Assembly (NCBI GenBank): GCA_903813345.2
Contig: CAIIXF020000001.1
Location: forward strand, 808,001-868,000
Source: Owenia fusiformis
Taxonomy: Eukaryota; Annelida; Polychaeta; Sabellida; Oweniidae
Reading direction: 5' to 3'
DNA length: 60,000 nt
The position numbers and the translations under genes were made by a program. The notes under the pieces were generated by a model, which had not been told where the DNA came from, did no database searches, and saw only the letters and a list, made by a program, of their open reading frames with translations. Each line of letters starts with the position of its first letter. The first letter of the stretch is position 1. Positions 1 to 12,700 of the stretch are shown here, one piece after another.

Positions 1-272
1 CCATTAAATAAATTCTATATATCATTTCTTAATACACACATTTTTGCCTAAAACACATTAAATGCAACATTAATTACCAATTTCTACGTTATCATTTATG
101 TTGTTTTAAAGATTTGTCGTTGTTGCTTCAATATTACAGAAAAACTCATTTCTCCAGGTTTTGGAGATTGTGCCCCGGGAATTGTAGGATTGATTTAACA
201 TCGTCAGAAAGGTAGTGAAGGTGCACAATGAACAAAATGAATTTTGAGAATGTTGGATCATATGAAGAAAAC
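1..272. other. AT-rich non-coding, nothing recognised
   Basis: No open frame of note, RNA gene or repeat was recognised here. Confidence 0.5.
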
Positions 273-998
273 CCAAAAGACCACGTGCAGTATGGCAAGT
301 GATTTTAGACAGTCAATCTTTCACCATGAGTACTTTCTTGGCATAAATACATGACTTTTATTACAACAATATGTTTTCTTTCAAGTAAAGTCCCCGTGAT
401 AGTAAAATATCAATCCAACTCTCTGAAAATGGGTTAGAGCCCCACCTTGGCACTTTTTGAAAAATGTTGGCTTATTTTCTTAAAAGAGGATCTTGTTTTT
501 CTCAATTTAAACATATCGAAAGTCTCCTCTACACTATATAATAACAATTTCTGAAAAGGGGATGGGTATTGAAATGAGTTAAAGTTAAAAACCACATATC
601 CCATGTTATTTTCCCATATGGAAAACTCGTGCTATCCATTGTTTTCAGCATAATTTTGGTCATCGAAAATTGATATCTTCAAAACTAGACTTTCAATACC
701 ATTCTATTTTTGAACATGTCTTAGACCCCTTGTTGAATAATGTTTTCATGCAATAAAAATCAGAAAAAGAAGATCCTCTTTTGAGTAAATAGGTTCAATA
801 TTTTGAAAAAATGTTGACATTGGATCCCTATTCACAATTTTTCGAATTGTTTGATTTATATTTTTATCATCATGGGTACTTCACTTAAAAGAAAACATAT
901 TGTTTTGATAAAAACCACTGTATTTATGCCAAGAAAGTACTCATGGTGAAAGATATGACCGTCTAAAATCACTTGCCATACTGCACTTGGTCTTTTGG
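273..998. repeat. Large imperfect foldback (inverted-repeat) element
   Basis: The left arm from about 273 (CAAAAGACCACGTGCAGTAT...) reappears as its reverse complement ending near 998. The outer ~140 bp of each arm (about 273-415 and 850-998) match at roughly 85% by eye. Inner segments also pair, for example AAAGAGGATCTTG near 483 with AAGAAGATCCTCTTT near 766, so most of the 726 bp could fold into one long hairpin centred near 640. No coding capacity is convincing. It is probably a non-autonomous foldback or MITE-type element. Confidence 0.7.
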
Positions 999-2985
999 TG
1001 TATGTAGAAGAGATCTGATCTGAAAATGAAAAAGGCAACAAAGAATTGATCATAAGTTTAAATGGAAAGTTATCACAGTTTGCAATTTATATTTTGCATT
1101 TTTGTTTACATTTTGTTAAAAGTTCAATAGTCCTGTTTTTCATGAAAAATCCTTGATTTTTAAGGTACATACGCATGATGAGCATTTTTGTGTCATGTTT
1201 TATGATTCTTACGAATGAAATTAGTGATATGTTCCATATTTTAATGTGGATATTCCCATTGTGGTAGAATGCAAAAATAAAAATAAATTATTTACAATAA
1301 AAAATCACATTTTTGTGAACTACCTTCATATAGATTATTTTGCCATTATTCTGGCACAACAACTGAAAAATCATCAGTTTCATTCTTCTACCTTGGCAAG
1401 TTTATTGGAAAGATTGCATTGCTCCTAATTTTATTCTCTATTGTATACTCTTTGCTCCCAATAATGGTATTTCATTGCAAGGTTGTCTGTTAGACCCTTT
1501 ATTAGACTGTAATGCTATGCAAGTACATTACAAGGTATTACCAGAAGGTGATTGGGTGCATTCTAAGCATGCAAGCCTGCAGTCAGGGGGTGAATTACTT
1601 CAAAAGCATGTAGTTTTCACTATTTCGAGCACTTTTGTAATTTTTGTTCAGAATTATCATATTTTAGCCCCCCCCCTGGAAATTTTTAAAAACTGACCCC
1701 AAGAAGTGACCTCCCCTTGTACTACAGTGCTATGTATATGTTGATATAGTCACTATACTATAAAATATTAGCCGATCTATTAACAAAGATAAAGCTCTCA
1801 ATTTGGCGAGTTATGAAACTCCTAAAAAATCAATAATATCTTTTATAACTTTACTGATGTAAAGGTAGAACTAAACCTCATACTTAAATATCTGTTTAAC
1901 AGTGACTATAATAATATATAATGCATGAGCTGTCTGCATTGTTGAACCATTTTGGTGCCTTTTAATTGGGGGATTCTGTGATGATTTATTTTTTATTTTA
2001 ATTTGCATTACTAGTCAATCAGTTATGAAATAATGAAAACTGATAAAATACTGGACAAATTCATTTTCCAAAAGCCCATGAAACAGCCAATTAATCTGTA
2101 GAAGCCTATTATAAAGTGGCTGTCAGACCAGAGACCTCCTGTCGTATTCTAGCATTTTATACAGCAGGGGGATACATTCATGTAGTGTATCTCCTGATTC
2201 TGAGACCTTTGAGTTACTTTATATTCCAGGTGGTTTTATTGTTGGTATATTGGATTAAGGTCTTATAGTATTATTATACAACTGTATTGTTTGCATGCAA
2301 AGCCTACATGTGTTAAGATACATGGCTTCACATGTACAGTATATGCAGTAATATCAAACACGTGTCCTGGATTTAGTATTGATCCTAAAAAAGGTAAGTT
2401 TCTTTTGGTTATTTGTTAATTGATTTAATGTTAATGTTTAATACTTTGTTAATTGATTTAATTTTAATGTTGAATAATTTGTTAATTGATTTTTTGATTG
2501 CTTTATTATTTAGGGGAATACATTCAAATGATTAAAGATATCCGAAATATAAAACAAAAAGTTAAAAATGATTTACAAATTCTTAGGTTGCAATGTGTTA
2601 TCCTATAGTTCAACATGCTGCAAATTTTGATGCAATTTTTTTACCAACTGATGATTTATATTTTATGGTGGAATAAATAGTTCAAAATCATTTTTCATAT
2701 ATTGGCTCAAACTTTGTTGTATCAATTATTTTTGAAAGTTTGGAGCTACTTTACAGTTTAAAATATCTTGGTTTGAATGTGTTGTCTAAAATTGGAGAGG
2801 CATCCTAATTAACATTATTTTTAATTAGGCTTTAGTCTCATTGTTTGTAGGTTATTCATTAGTTTTATAACTTCCTTCTCAGCTGGAGTGTAATACTGTG
2901 AAACCCGGGTTGTGAAATTTACTTTGTCACTTGATAATGATCATTAACAAAGGAAGTTTTTATTTAGAGTAAAAAGAATAATACT
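999..2985. other. Non-coding, unassigned
   Basis: AT-rich sequence with short chance frames only. A degenerate direct repeat of the type TTAATTGATTTAATGTTAAT occurs about three times between 2415 and 2490. The region lies upstream of the ELOVL-like start codon and could hold its promoter or non-coding first exons, but I see no specific evidence of either. Confidence 0.4.
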
Positions 2986-3592
2986 GTATGGATTAATAAT
3001 ATTAGAGATATGTTATTATGAGTTGACATGGAACATGTGGAACAAGATCTTGTAGACAACTAGGTTGTAAATTTAGAATATTTGGAAAAATTGTTTGATG
3101 GAGAGCTATATATTAGAATTGTCAGAGGCTATACAAGCAAAATCCAAGTTAAGAACTTATGTTACATTTAAGAATGGGCTTTCAATCTATAGAAGATAGA
3201 ATATACATTATATGTGATGAAAACAAAGTGGAGAATGAAACACATTTTTATTCCACTGTACTAATGTAGAAATGATGATATAAGGTAAAAATAATTCAGT
3301 AAGAAGTTGATAAAATGAAAGTCTTTTCAATGAACACACCTGTAAGATAGTTTAATATAAAAAAGAAGCATTTACATTAAAGCAAGGCAATACATTCATA
3401 ATGACTTGCTCTAATATACGCTGTTAGAATATAAAGCACTATTGCTGAAATCTTAATTTTTATAATTTGTAAAAAGTGGTTGATAAGCCCAAGGTGGGTT
3501 GGGTAAATTATCGTATTGTAATGTATATTTAATATATATTGTATGTAACACCAACCATTATAATATGAAATAAACTAAACTAAACTAATAAC
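2986..3592 (+). mobile_element. Decayed non-LTR retrotransposon (LINE) 3' end
   Basis: A short frame near 3168-3260 reads IEDRIYIICDENKVENETHF, which resembles the C-terminal segment after the reverse transcriptase in many animal LINEs (ICDxxxVENExHFLxxC). The surrounding frame is broken by stops. The stretch ends at about 3570-3592 in a short (AACTA)n tail following AATAAACT, as expected of a LINE 3' terminus. The assignment rests on motif memory only; subfamily is unknown. Confidence 0.5.
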
Positions 3593-3789
3593 TGTTAAAT
3601 TATTAATTAACTAATTAGTGTCAGCCATTCTGGTAATAGATCATGAACTAAATTATCATAATTGTTTTGTATATACTGCCAAACACATAGACACAGAGAA
3701 TGATGTTTGCTTGATGTTTTGTAGAAATCCCAGGACTTGAACTATTTTGGCCTACTTAACAGACTTTGGCTCATTCACTAGGAACAACC

Positions 3790-6700
3790 ATGGAAACGTT
3801 GGAGCAGTTCTACAAGTGGACAGAAGAAACAAGTGGTAAGACATTAACATGAAATATACATGTACATGTAGCATTGATCAATAAACAGCATGTTTCCATA
3901 TAGGATTGAGTGGTCAGAGTGGGGTTCATTACATTTTGCCTGTTTTATTTTCTATTATTTGTTGGGAAGTGATTATCAACACTGGTATGTAACATGATGA
4001 AATTTGATTTAGATGACATGTAGCTCTGGCACACAAACACTGCAAAGTGATGTTTGGAATTAGGTGACATGTAGCTCTAGCATAACACTGCAAAGTGATG
4101 TTTGGATTTAGGTGACATGTAGCTCTGGCACACAAACACGGGAAAGTGATGTTTGGATTTAGGTGACATGTGGCTCTGGCACACAAACACTGCAAAGTGA
4201 TGTTTTGATTTAGGTGACATGTATCTCTGGTACACAAACACTGCAAAGTGATGTTTTGATTTTGGTGTCATGTAGCTCTAGCATAACACTGCAAAGTGAT
4301 GTTTTGATTTAGGTGACATGTAGCTCTAGCATAACACTGCAAAGTGATGTTTTGATTTAGGTGACATGTAGCTCTAGCATAACACTGCAAAGTGATGTTT
4401 TGATTTAGGTGACATGTAGCTCTAGCATACACTGCAAAGTGATGTTTTGATTTAGGTGACATGTAGCTCTAGCATAACACTGCAAAGTGATGTTTTGATT
4501 TAGGTGACATATAGCTCTAGCATAACACTGCAAAGTGATGTTTTGAATGTGGCTGTGACATAAAAACTGATGTTATGATTAGTTACCTTTTAGGCCCTGA
4601 CATGATGTTTGGATTTACACCCTAACATGTAAAAGAGATGTTTGGATTTAGCCCCTTGCATGTAAAAGAGATGTTTGGATTTAGCCCCTTGCATGTAAAG
4701 AGATGTTTGGATTTAGCCCCTTGCATGTAAAAAGATGATTGGATTTAGCCCCTTGCATGTAAAAAGATGTTTGGATTTAGCCCCTTGCATGTAAAAAGAT
4801 GTTTGGATTTAGCCCCTTGCATGTAAAGAGATGTTTGGATTTAGCCCCTTGCATGTAAAGAGATGTTTGGATTTAGCCCCTTGCATGTAAAAAGATGATT
4901 GGATTTAGCCCCTTGCATGTAAAAAGATGTTTGGATTTAGCCCCTTGCATGTAAAAAGATGTTTGGATTTAGCCCCTTGCATGTAAAGAGATGTTTGGAT
5001 TTAGCCCCTTGCATGTAGAGAGATGTTTGGATTTAGCCCCTTGCATGTGAAGTACAAGTACCTGTATGGATCATGTTTATATTAGCTGATAAAAGGGAAA
5101 CAAATTTCAGCTTGTATGAGGTAGTTTTTATTTTCTGGAAATATGTGTTTACCAGAAAACAATTCTTAAGAATTTTTATAAAAAACACTAGGTCCACACC
5201 CTTTATTGTAACTGGCTTGCTATTTAATATGCATTTACATGTAAAGTGCACATTGCATACTTTAATAACATATGCAATACATAGTCAATTGTAAATGTAC
5301 ATTGTGCCATGAATGTTTATGATATAATCTTCTTTTTAGTTATAATATGGGCTAATACAAAATGTATGTAAATGGTTGGATGGTTTTAGATAAGTCCATG
5401 TGATCCCATCAAGCCATCATTACTAAGGAGCTACATCGACTATATCCCATGGTGTCCCAAACAAAAAGCTACACTTCCTCGAAATTTTTCTCTGTCGAAT
5501 TTCATCTCCCATACTATACCACCCCCTTTATATGAGTCTTGGATTATTTCATTTCACTCAGTTTTCCATTAACTACGCAATACCCCCCTCTCCACCCACC
5601 CCCCCCTCACCATCCATTTCCAAGCCAACTCTGTACTCATAATGAACGTCAACAAAAGTGGTTGTGTAGTAACATGTAGTAAGTGAGTGTGTGGCACCAA
5701 TTGACCCTTCAGTTATCAGTTATGACCAATGTAAAATAATTCAACTTGTACAACTGCTACACTTGAATGTGTTTGGGTGTATTGGATGAGCACTTACAAT
5801 GTTATCTGCATAAGGGCTGGGCATATCAACATCATTATCATGGTCATGTACATGTGCTTAAAGGTCCTGTTTATAAAAACACTGGCTGTGCATCAATTAA
5901 TGTATTAATATAAATGGTGTAATGTGATGAGGGGTCAACACAGAAGCTTTAAGGTAGACCCGTTGTAATGAGAATGAATACAATTAGTGGATATTTACAC
6001 ATTTTGGTAGAATACATAATTCAAATGCAAAGTAATTCCCCACTCAAATCGCCTCTCACAAAGATCAAGTGCCTTTTTTAAGTGCATTGTAAAATCTATA
6101 ATTTATATATATATCCAAACCTGTTTTAGAGAACACTTCTCTAAAATGTACTCCTTAATTGAAAAACTAGATTTGCAACTAGATTGAAAGTTAAATGACT
6201 GCATCATGTCTGAATCACAAAGTCAAGTCTGAATCACAAAGTCATGTCTGAATCACAAAGTAATGTCTGAATCACAAAGTAATGTCTGAATCACAAAGTC
6301 AAGTCTGAATCGCAGTCATGTCTGAATCAAAAAGTAATGTCTGAATCACAAAGTCATGTTTGAATCACAAAGTGATGTCTGAATCACAGTCATGTCTGAA
6401 TTGCAAAGTCATGTCTGAATCATAAAGTCATGTCTGAATCATAAAGTCATGTCTGAATCACAAAGTCATGTCTGAATCACAAAGTCATGTCTGAATCACA
6501 AAGTGATGTCTGAATCACAAAGTCATGTCTGAATCACAAAGTCATGTCTGAATCACAAAGTAATGTCTGAATCACAAAGTCAAGTCTGAATCGCAGTCAT
6601 GTCTGAATCAAAAAGTAATGTCTGAATCACAAAGTCATGTCTGAATCACAAAGTCATGTCTGAATCACAAAGTCATGTAGAATCGCAAAGTCATGTCTGA

Positions 6701-9700
6701 ATCACAAAGTCAAGTCTGAATCGCAGTCATGTCTGAATCAAAAAGTAATGTCTGAATCACAAAGTCATGTCTGAATCACAAAGTCATGTCTGAATCACAA
6801 AGTCATGTCTGAATCACAAAGTAATGTCTGAATCACAAAGTCAAGTCTGAATCGCAGTCATGTCTGAATCAAAAAGTAATGTCTGAATCACAAAGTCATG
6901 TCTGAATCACAAAGTCATGTCTGAATCACAAAGTCATGTAGAATCGCAAAGTCATGTCTGAATCGCAAAGTTATGTCTGAATTACAAAGTCCCAGTTATG
7001 TATGATTCACAAAGTAATAACTGAATCGCAAAGTCATGTCTGAATCACAAAGTCATGTCTCAATCACAAAGTAATGTCTGAATCAAAAAGTCATGTCTGA
7101 ATCACAAAGTCATGTCTGAATCACAAAGTAATGTCTGAATCACAAAGTCAAGTCTGAATCGCAAAGTCATGTCTGAATCACAAAGTCAAGTCTGAATCGC
7201 AGTCATGTCCGAATCAAAAAGTAATGTCTGAATCACAAAGTCATGTCTGAATCACAAAGTAATGTCTGAATCACAAAGTAATGTCTGAATCACAAAGTCA
7301 AGTCTGAATCGCAGTCATGTCTGAATCAAAAAGTAATGTCTGAATCACAAAGTAATGTCTGAATCACAAAGTCATGTCTGAATCACAAAGTCATGTCTGA
7401 ATCACAAAGTGATGTCGAATCGCAAAGTCATATCTGAAGCATAAAGTGATGTCGAATCACAAAGTCATATCTGAATCATAAAGTAATGTCTGAATCACAA
7501 AGTAATGTCTGAATCGCAGTCATGTCTGAATCAAAAAGTAATGTCTGAATCACAAAGTCATGTCTGAATCACAAAGTCATGTCTGAATCACAAAGTCATG
7601 TCTGAATCGCAAAGGCATGTCTGAATCACAAAGTTATGTCTGAATCGCAAAGTAATGTCTGAATAGCAAAGTCATGTCTGAATCACAAAGTTATATCTGA
7701 ATCACAAAGTCATGTCTGAATCATTAAGTTATGTCTGAATCGCAAAGGCATGTCTGAATCACAAAGTTATGTCTGAATCAAAAAGTCCCAGTTATGTATG
7801 ATTCACAAAGTCATAACTGAATCGCAAAGTCATGTCTGAATCACAAACTTATGTCTGAATCGCAAAGGCATGTCTGAATCGCAAAGTAATGTCTGAATCA
7901 AAAAGTAATGTCTGAATCACAAAGTCATGTCTGAATCACAAAGTAATGTCTGAATCACAAAGTTATGTTTGGATTTAGCCCCTTGCATGTAAAGAGATGT
8001 TTGGATTTAGCCCCTTGCATGTAAAAAGATGATTGGATTTAGCCCCTTGCATGTAAAAAGATGTTTGGATTTAGCCCCTTGCATGTAAAAAGATGTTTGG
8101 ATTTAGCCCCTTGCATGTAAAGAGATGTTTGGATTTAGCCCCTTGCATGTAAAGAGATGTTTGGATTTAGCCCCTTGCATGTAAAAAGATGATTGGATTT
8201 AGCCCCTTGCATGTAAAAAGATGTTTGGATTTAGCCCCTTGCATGTAAAAAGATGTTTGGATTTAGCCCCTTGCATGTAAAGAGATGTTTGGATTTAGCC
8301 CCTTGCATGTAGAGAGATGTTTGGATTTAGCCCCTTGCATGTGAAGTACAAGTACCTGTATGGATCATGTTTATATTAGCTGATAAAAGGGAAACAAATT
8401 TCAGCTTGTATGAGGTAGTTTTTATTTTCTGGAAATATGTGTTTACCAGAAAACAATTCTTAAGAATTTTTATAAAAAACACTAGGTCCACACCCTTTAT
8501 TGTAACTGGCTTGCTATTTAATATGCATTTACATGTAAAGTGCACATTGCATACTTTAATAACATATGCAATACATAGTCAATTGTAAATGTACATTGTG
8601 CCATGAATGTTTATGATATAATCTTCTTTTTAGTTATAATATGGGCTAATACAAAATGTATGTAAATGGTTGGATGGTTTTAGATAAGTCCATGTGATCC
8701 CATCAAGCCATCATTACTAAGGAGCTACATCGACTATATCCCATGGTGTCCCAAACAAAAAGCTACACTTCCTCGAAATTTTTCTCTGTCGAATTTCATC
8801 TCCCATACTATACCACCCCCTTTATATGAGTCTTGGATTATTTCATTTCACTCAGTTTTCCATTAACTACGCAATACCCCCCTCTCCACCCACCCCCCCC
8901 TCACCATCCATTTCCAAGCCAACTCTGTACTCATAATGAACGTCAACAAAAGTGGTTGTGTAGTAACATGTAGTAAGTGAGTGTGTGGCACCAATTGACC
9001 CTTCAGTTATCAGTTATGACCAATGTAAAATAATTCAACTTGTACAACTGCTACACTTGAATGTGTTTGGGTGTATTGGATGAGCACTTACAATGTTATC
9101 TGCATAAGGGCTGGGCATATCAACATCATTATCATGGTCATGTACATGTGCTTAAAGGTCCTGTTTATAAAAACACTGGCTGTGCATCAATTAATGTATT
9201 AATATAAATGGTGTAATGTGATGAGGGGTCAACACAGAAGCTTTAAGGTAGACCCGTTGTAATGAGAATGAATACAATTAGTGGATATTTACACATTTTG
9301 GTAGAATACATAATTCAAATGCAAAGTAATTCCCCACTCAAATCGCCTCTCACAAAGATCAAGTGCCTTTTTTAAGTGCATTGTAAAATCTATAATTTAT
9401 ATATATATCCAAACCTGTTTTAGAGAACACTTCTCTAAAATGTACTCCTTAATTGAAAAACTAGATTTGCAACTAGATTGAAAGTTAAATGACTGCATCA
9501 TGTCTGAATCACAAAGTCAAGTCTGAATCACAAAGTCATGTCTGAATCACAAAGTAATGTCTGAATCACAAAGTAATGTCTGAATCACAAAGTCAAGTCT
9601 GAATCGCAGTCATGTCTGAATCAAAAAGTAATGTCTGAATCACAAAGTCATGTTTGAATCACAAAGTGATGTCTGAATCACAGTCATGTCTGAATTGCAA

Positions 9701-12700
9701 AGTCATGTCTGAATCATAAAGTCATGTCTGAATCATAAAGTCATGTCTGAATCACAAAGTCATGTCTGAATCACAAAGTCATGTCTGAATCACAAAGTGA
9801 TGTCTGAATCACAAAGTCATGTCTGAATCACAAAGTCATGTCTGAATCACAAAGTAATGTCTGAATCACAAAGTCAAGTCTGAATCGCAGTCATGTCTGA
9901 ATCAAAAAGTAATGTCTGAATCACAAAGTCATGTCTGAATCACAAAGTCATGTCTGAATCACAAAGTCATGTAGAATCGCAAAGTCATGTCTGAATCACA
10001 AAGTCAAGTCTGAATCGCAGTCATGTCTGAATCAAAAAGTAATGTCTGAATCACAAAGTCATGTCTGAATCACAAAGTCATGTCTGAATCACAAAGTCAT
10101 GTCTGAATCACAAAGTAATGTCTGAATCACAAAGTCAAGTCTGAATCGCAGTCATGTCTGAATCAAAAAGTAATGTCTGAATCACAAAGTCATGTCTGAA
10201 TCACAAAGTCATGTCTGAATCACAAAGTCATGTAGAATCGCAAAGTCATGTCTGAATCGCAAAGTTATGTCTGAATTACAAAGTCCCAGTTATGTATGAT
10301 TCACAAAGTAATAACTGAATCGCAAAGTCATGTCTGAATCACAAAGTCATGTCTCAATCACAAAGTAATGTCTGAATCAAAAAGTCATGTCTGAATCACA
10401 AAGTCATGTCTGAATCACAAAGTAATGTCTGAATCACAAAGTCAAGTCTGAATCGCAAAGTCATGTCTGAATCACAAAGTCAAGTCTGAATCGCAGTCAT
10501 GTCCGAATCAAAAAGTAATGTCTGAATCACAAAGTCATGTCTGAATCACAAAGTAATGTCTGAATCACAAAGTAATGTCTGAATCACAAAGTCAAGTCTG
10601 AATCGCAGTCATGTCTGAATCAAAAAGTAATGTCTGAATCACAAAGTAATGTCTGAATCACAAAGTCATGTCTGAATCACAAAGTCATGTCTGAATCACA
10701 AAGTGATGTCGAATCGCAAAGTCATATCTGAAGCATAAAGTGATGTCGAATCACAAAGTCATATCTGAATCATAAAGTAATGTCTGAATCACAAAGTAAT
10801 GTCTGAATCGCAGTCATGTCTGAATCAAAAAGTAATGTCTGAATCACAAAGTCATGTCTGAATCACAAAGTCATGTCTGAATCACAAAGTCATGTCTGAA
10901 TCGCAAAGGCATGTCTGAATCACAAAGTTATGTCTGAATCGCAAAGTAATGTCTGAATAGCAAAGTCATGTCTGAATCACAAAGTTATATCTGAATCACA
11001 AAGTCATGTCTGAATCATTAAGTTATGTCTGAATCGCAAAGGCATGTCTGAATCACAAAGTTATGTCTGAATCAAAAAGTCCCAGTTATGTATGATTCAC
11101 AAAGTCATAACTGAATCGCAAAGTCATGTCTGAATCACAAACTTATGTCTGAATCGCAAAGGCATGTCTGAATCGCAAAGTAATGTCTGAATCAAAAAGT
11201 AATGTCTGAATCACAAAGTCATGTCTGAATCACAAAGTAATGTCTGAATCACAAAGTTATGTCTGAATCAAAAAGTCATGTCTGAATCGCAAAGGCATGT
11301 CTGAATCGCAAAGGCATGTCTGAATCACAAAGTAATGTCTGAATCACAAAGTCATGTCTGAATCACAAAGTCATGTCTGAATCACAAAGTGATGTCGAAT
11401 CGAAAAGTCATATCTGAATCATAAAGTGATGTCGAATCACAAAGTCATATCTGAATCATAAAGTAATGTATGAATCACAAAGTAATGTCTGAATCGCAGT
11501 CATGTCTGAATCAAAAAGTAATGTCTGAATCACAAAGTCATGTCTGCATCACAAAGTCATGTCTGAATCACAAAGTGATGTCTGAATCGCAAAGGCATGT
11601 CTGAATCACAAAGTTATGTCTGAATCGCAAAGTAATGTCTGAATAGCAAAGTCATGTCTGAATCACAACGTTATGTCTGAATCACAAAGTCATGTCTGAA
11701 TCACAAAGTGATGTCGAATCGAAAAGTCATATCTGAATCATAAAGTGATGTCGAATCACAAAGTCATATCTGAATCATAAAGTAATGTATGAATCACAAA
11801 GTAATGTCTGAATCGCAGTCATGTCTGAATCAAAAAGTAATGTCTGAATCACAAAGTCATGTCTGAATCATAAAGTTATGTCTGAATCGCAAAGGCATGT
11901 CTGAATCACAAAGTTATGTCTGAATCGCAAAGGCATGTCTGAATCACAAAGTTATGTCTGAATCACAAAGTCATGTCTGAATCGCAGTCATGTCTGAATC
12001 AAAAAGTAATGTCTGAATCACAAAGTCATGTCTGAAACACAAAGTTATGTCTGAATCAAAAAGTTATGTCTGAATCACAAAGTTATGTCTGAATCAAAAA
12101 GTCATGTCTGAATCGCAAAGGCATGTCTGAATCGCAAAGTCATGTCTGAATCACAAAGTCATGTAGAATCGCAAAGTCATGTCTGAATCACAAAGTCATG
12201 TCTGAATCGCAGTCATGTCTGAATCAAAAAGTCATGTCTGAATCATAAAGTTATGTAGAATCGCAAAGTCATGTCTGAATCACAAAGTCATGTAGAATCG
12301 CAAAGTCATGTCTGAATCATAAAGTTATGTCTGAATCGCAAAGTCATGTCTGAATCACAAAGTCATGTAGAATCGCAAAGTCATGTCTGAATCATAAAGT
12401 TATGTCTGAATCGCAAAGTCATGTCTGAATCACAAAGTCATGTAGAATCGCAAAGTCATGTCTGAATCACAAAGTCATGTCTGAATCGCAGTCATGTCTG
12501 AATCAAAAAGTAATGTCTGAATCACAAAGTCATGTCTGAATCATAAAGTTATGTCTGAATCGCAAAGGCATGTCTGAAACACAGAGTTATGTCTGAATCA
12601 AAAAGTCATGTCTGAATCATAAAGTTATGTCTGAATTAAAAAGTCCCAGTTATGTATGATTCACAAAGTCATAACTGAATCGCAAAGTCATGTCTGAATC

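Noticed and set aside
3929-4462. Cysteine-rich repetitive minus-strand frames (repeated CARATCHLN)
   Set aside because: They are translations of the 48-52-bp minisatellite; no start context, splice logic or homology supports a protein.
5033-5294. Small frames on both strands, repeated at 8327-8588
   Set aside because: Identical only because the DNA is duplicated; antisense to each other and without domains.
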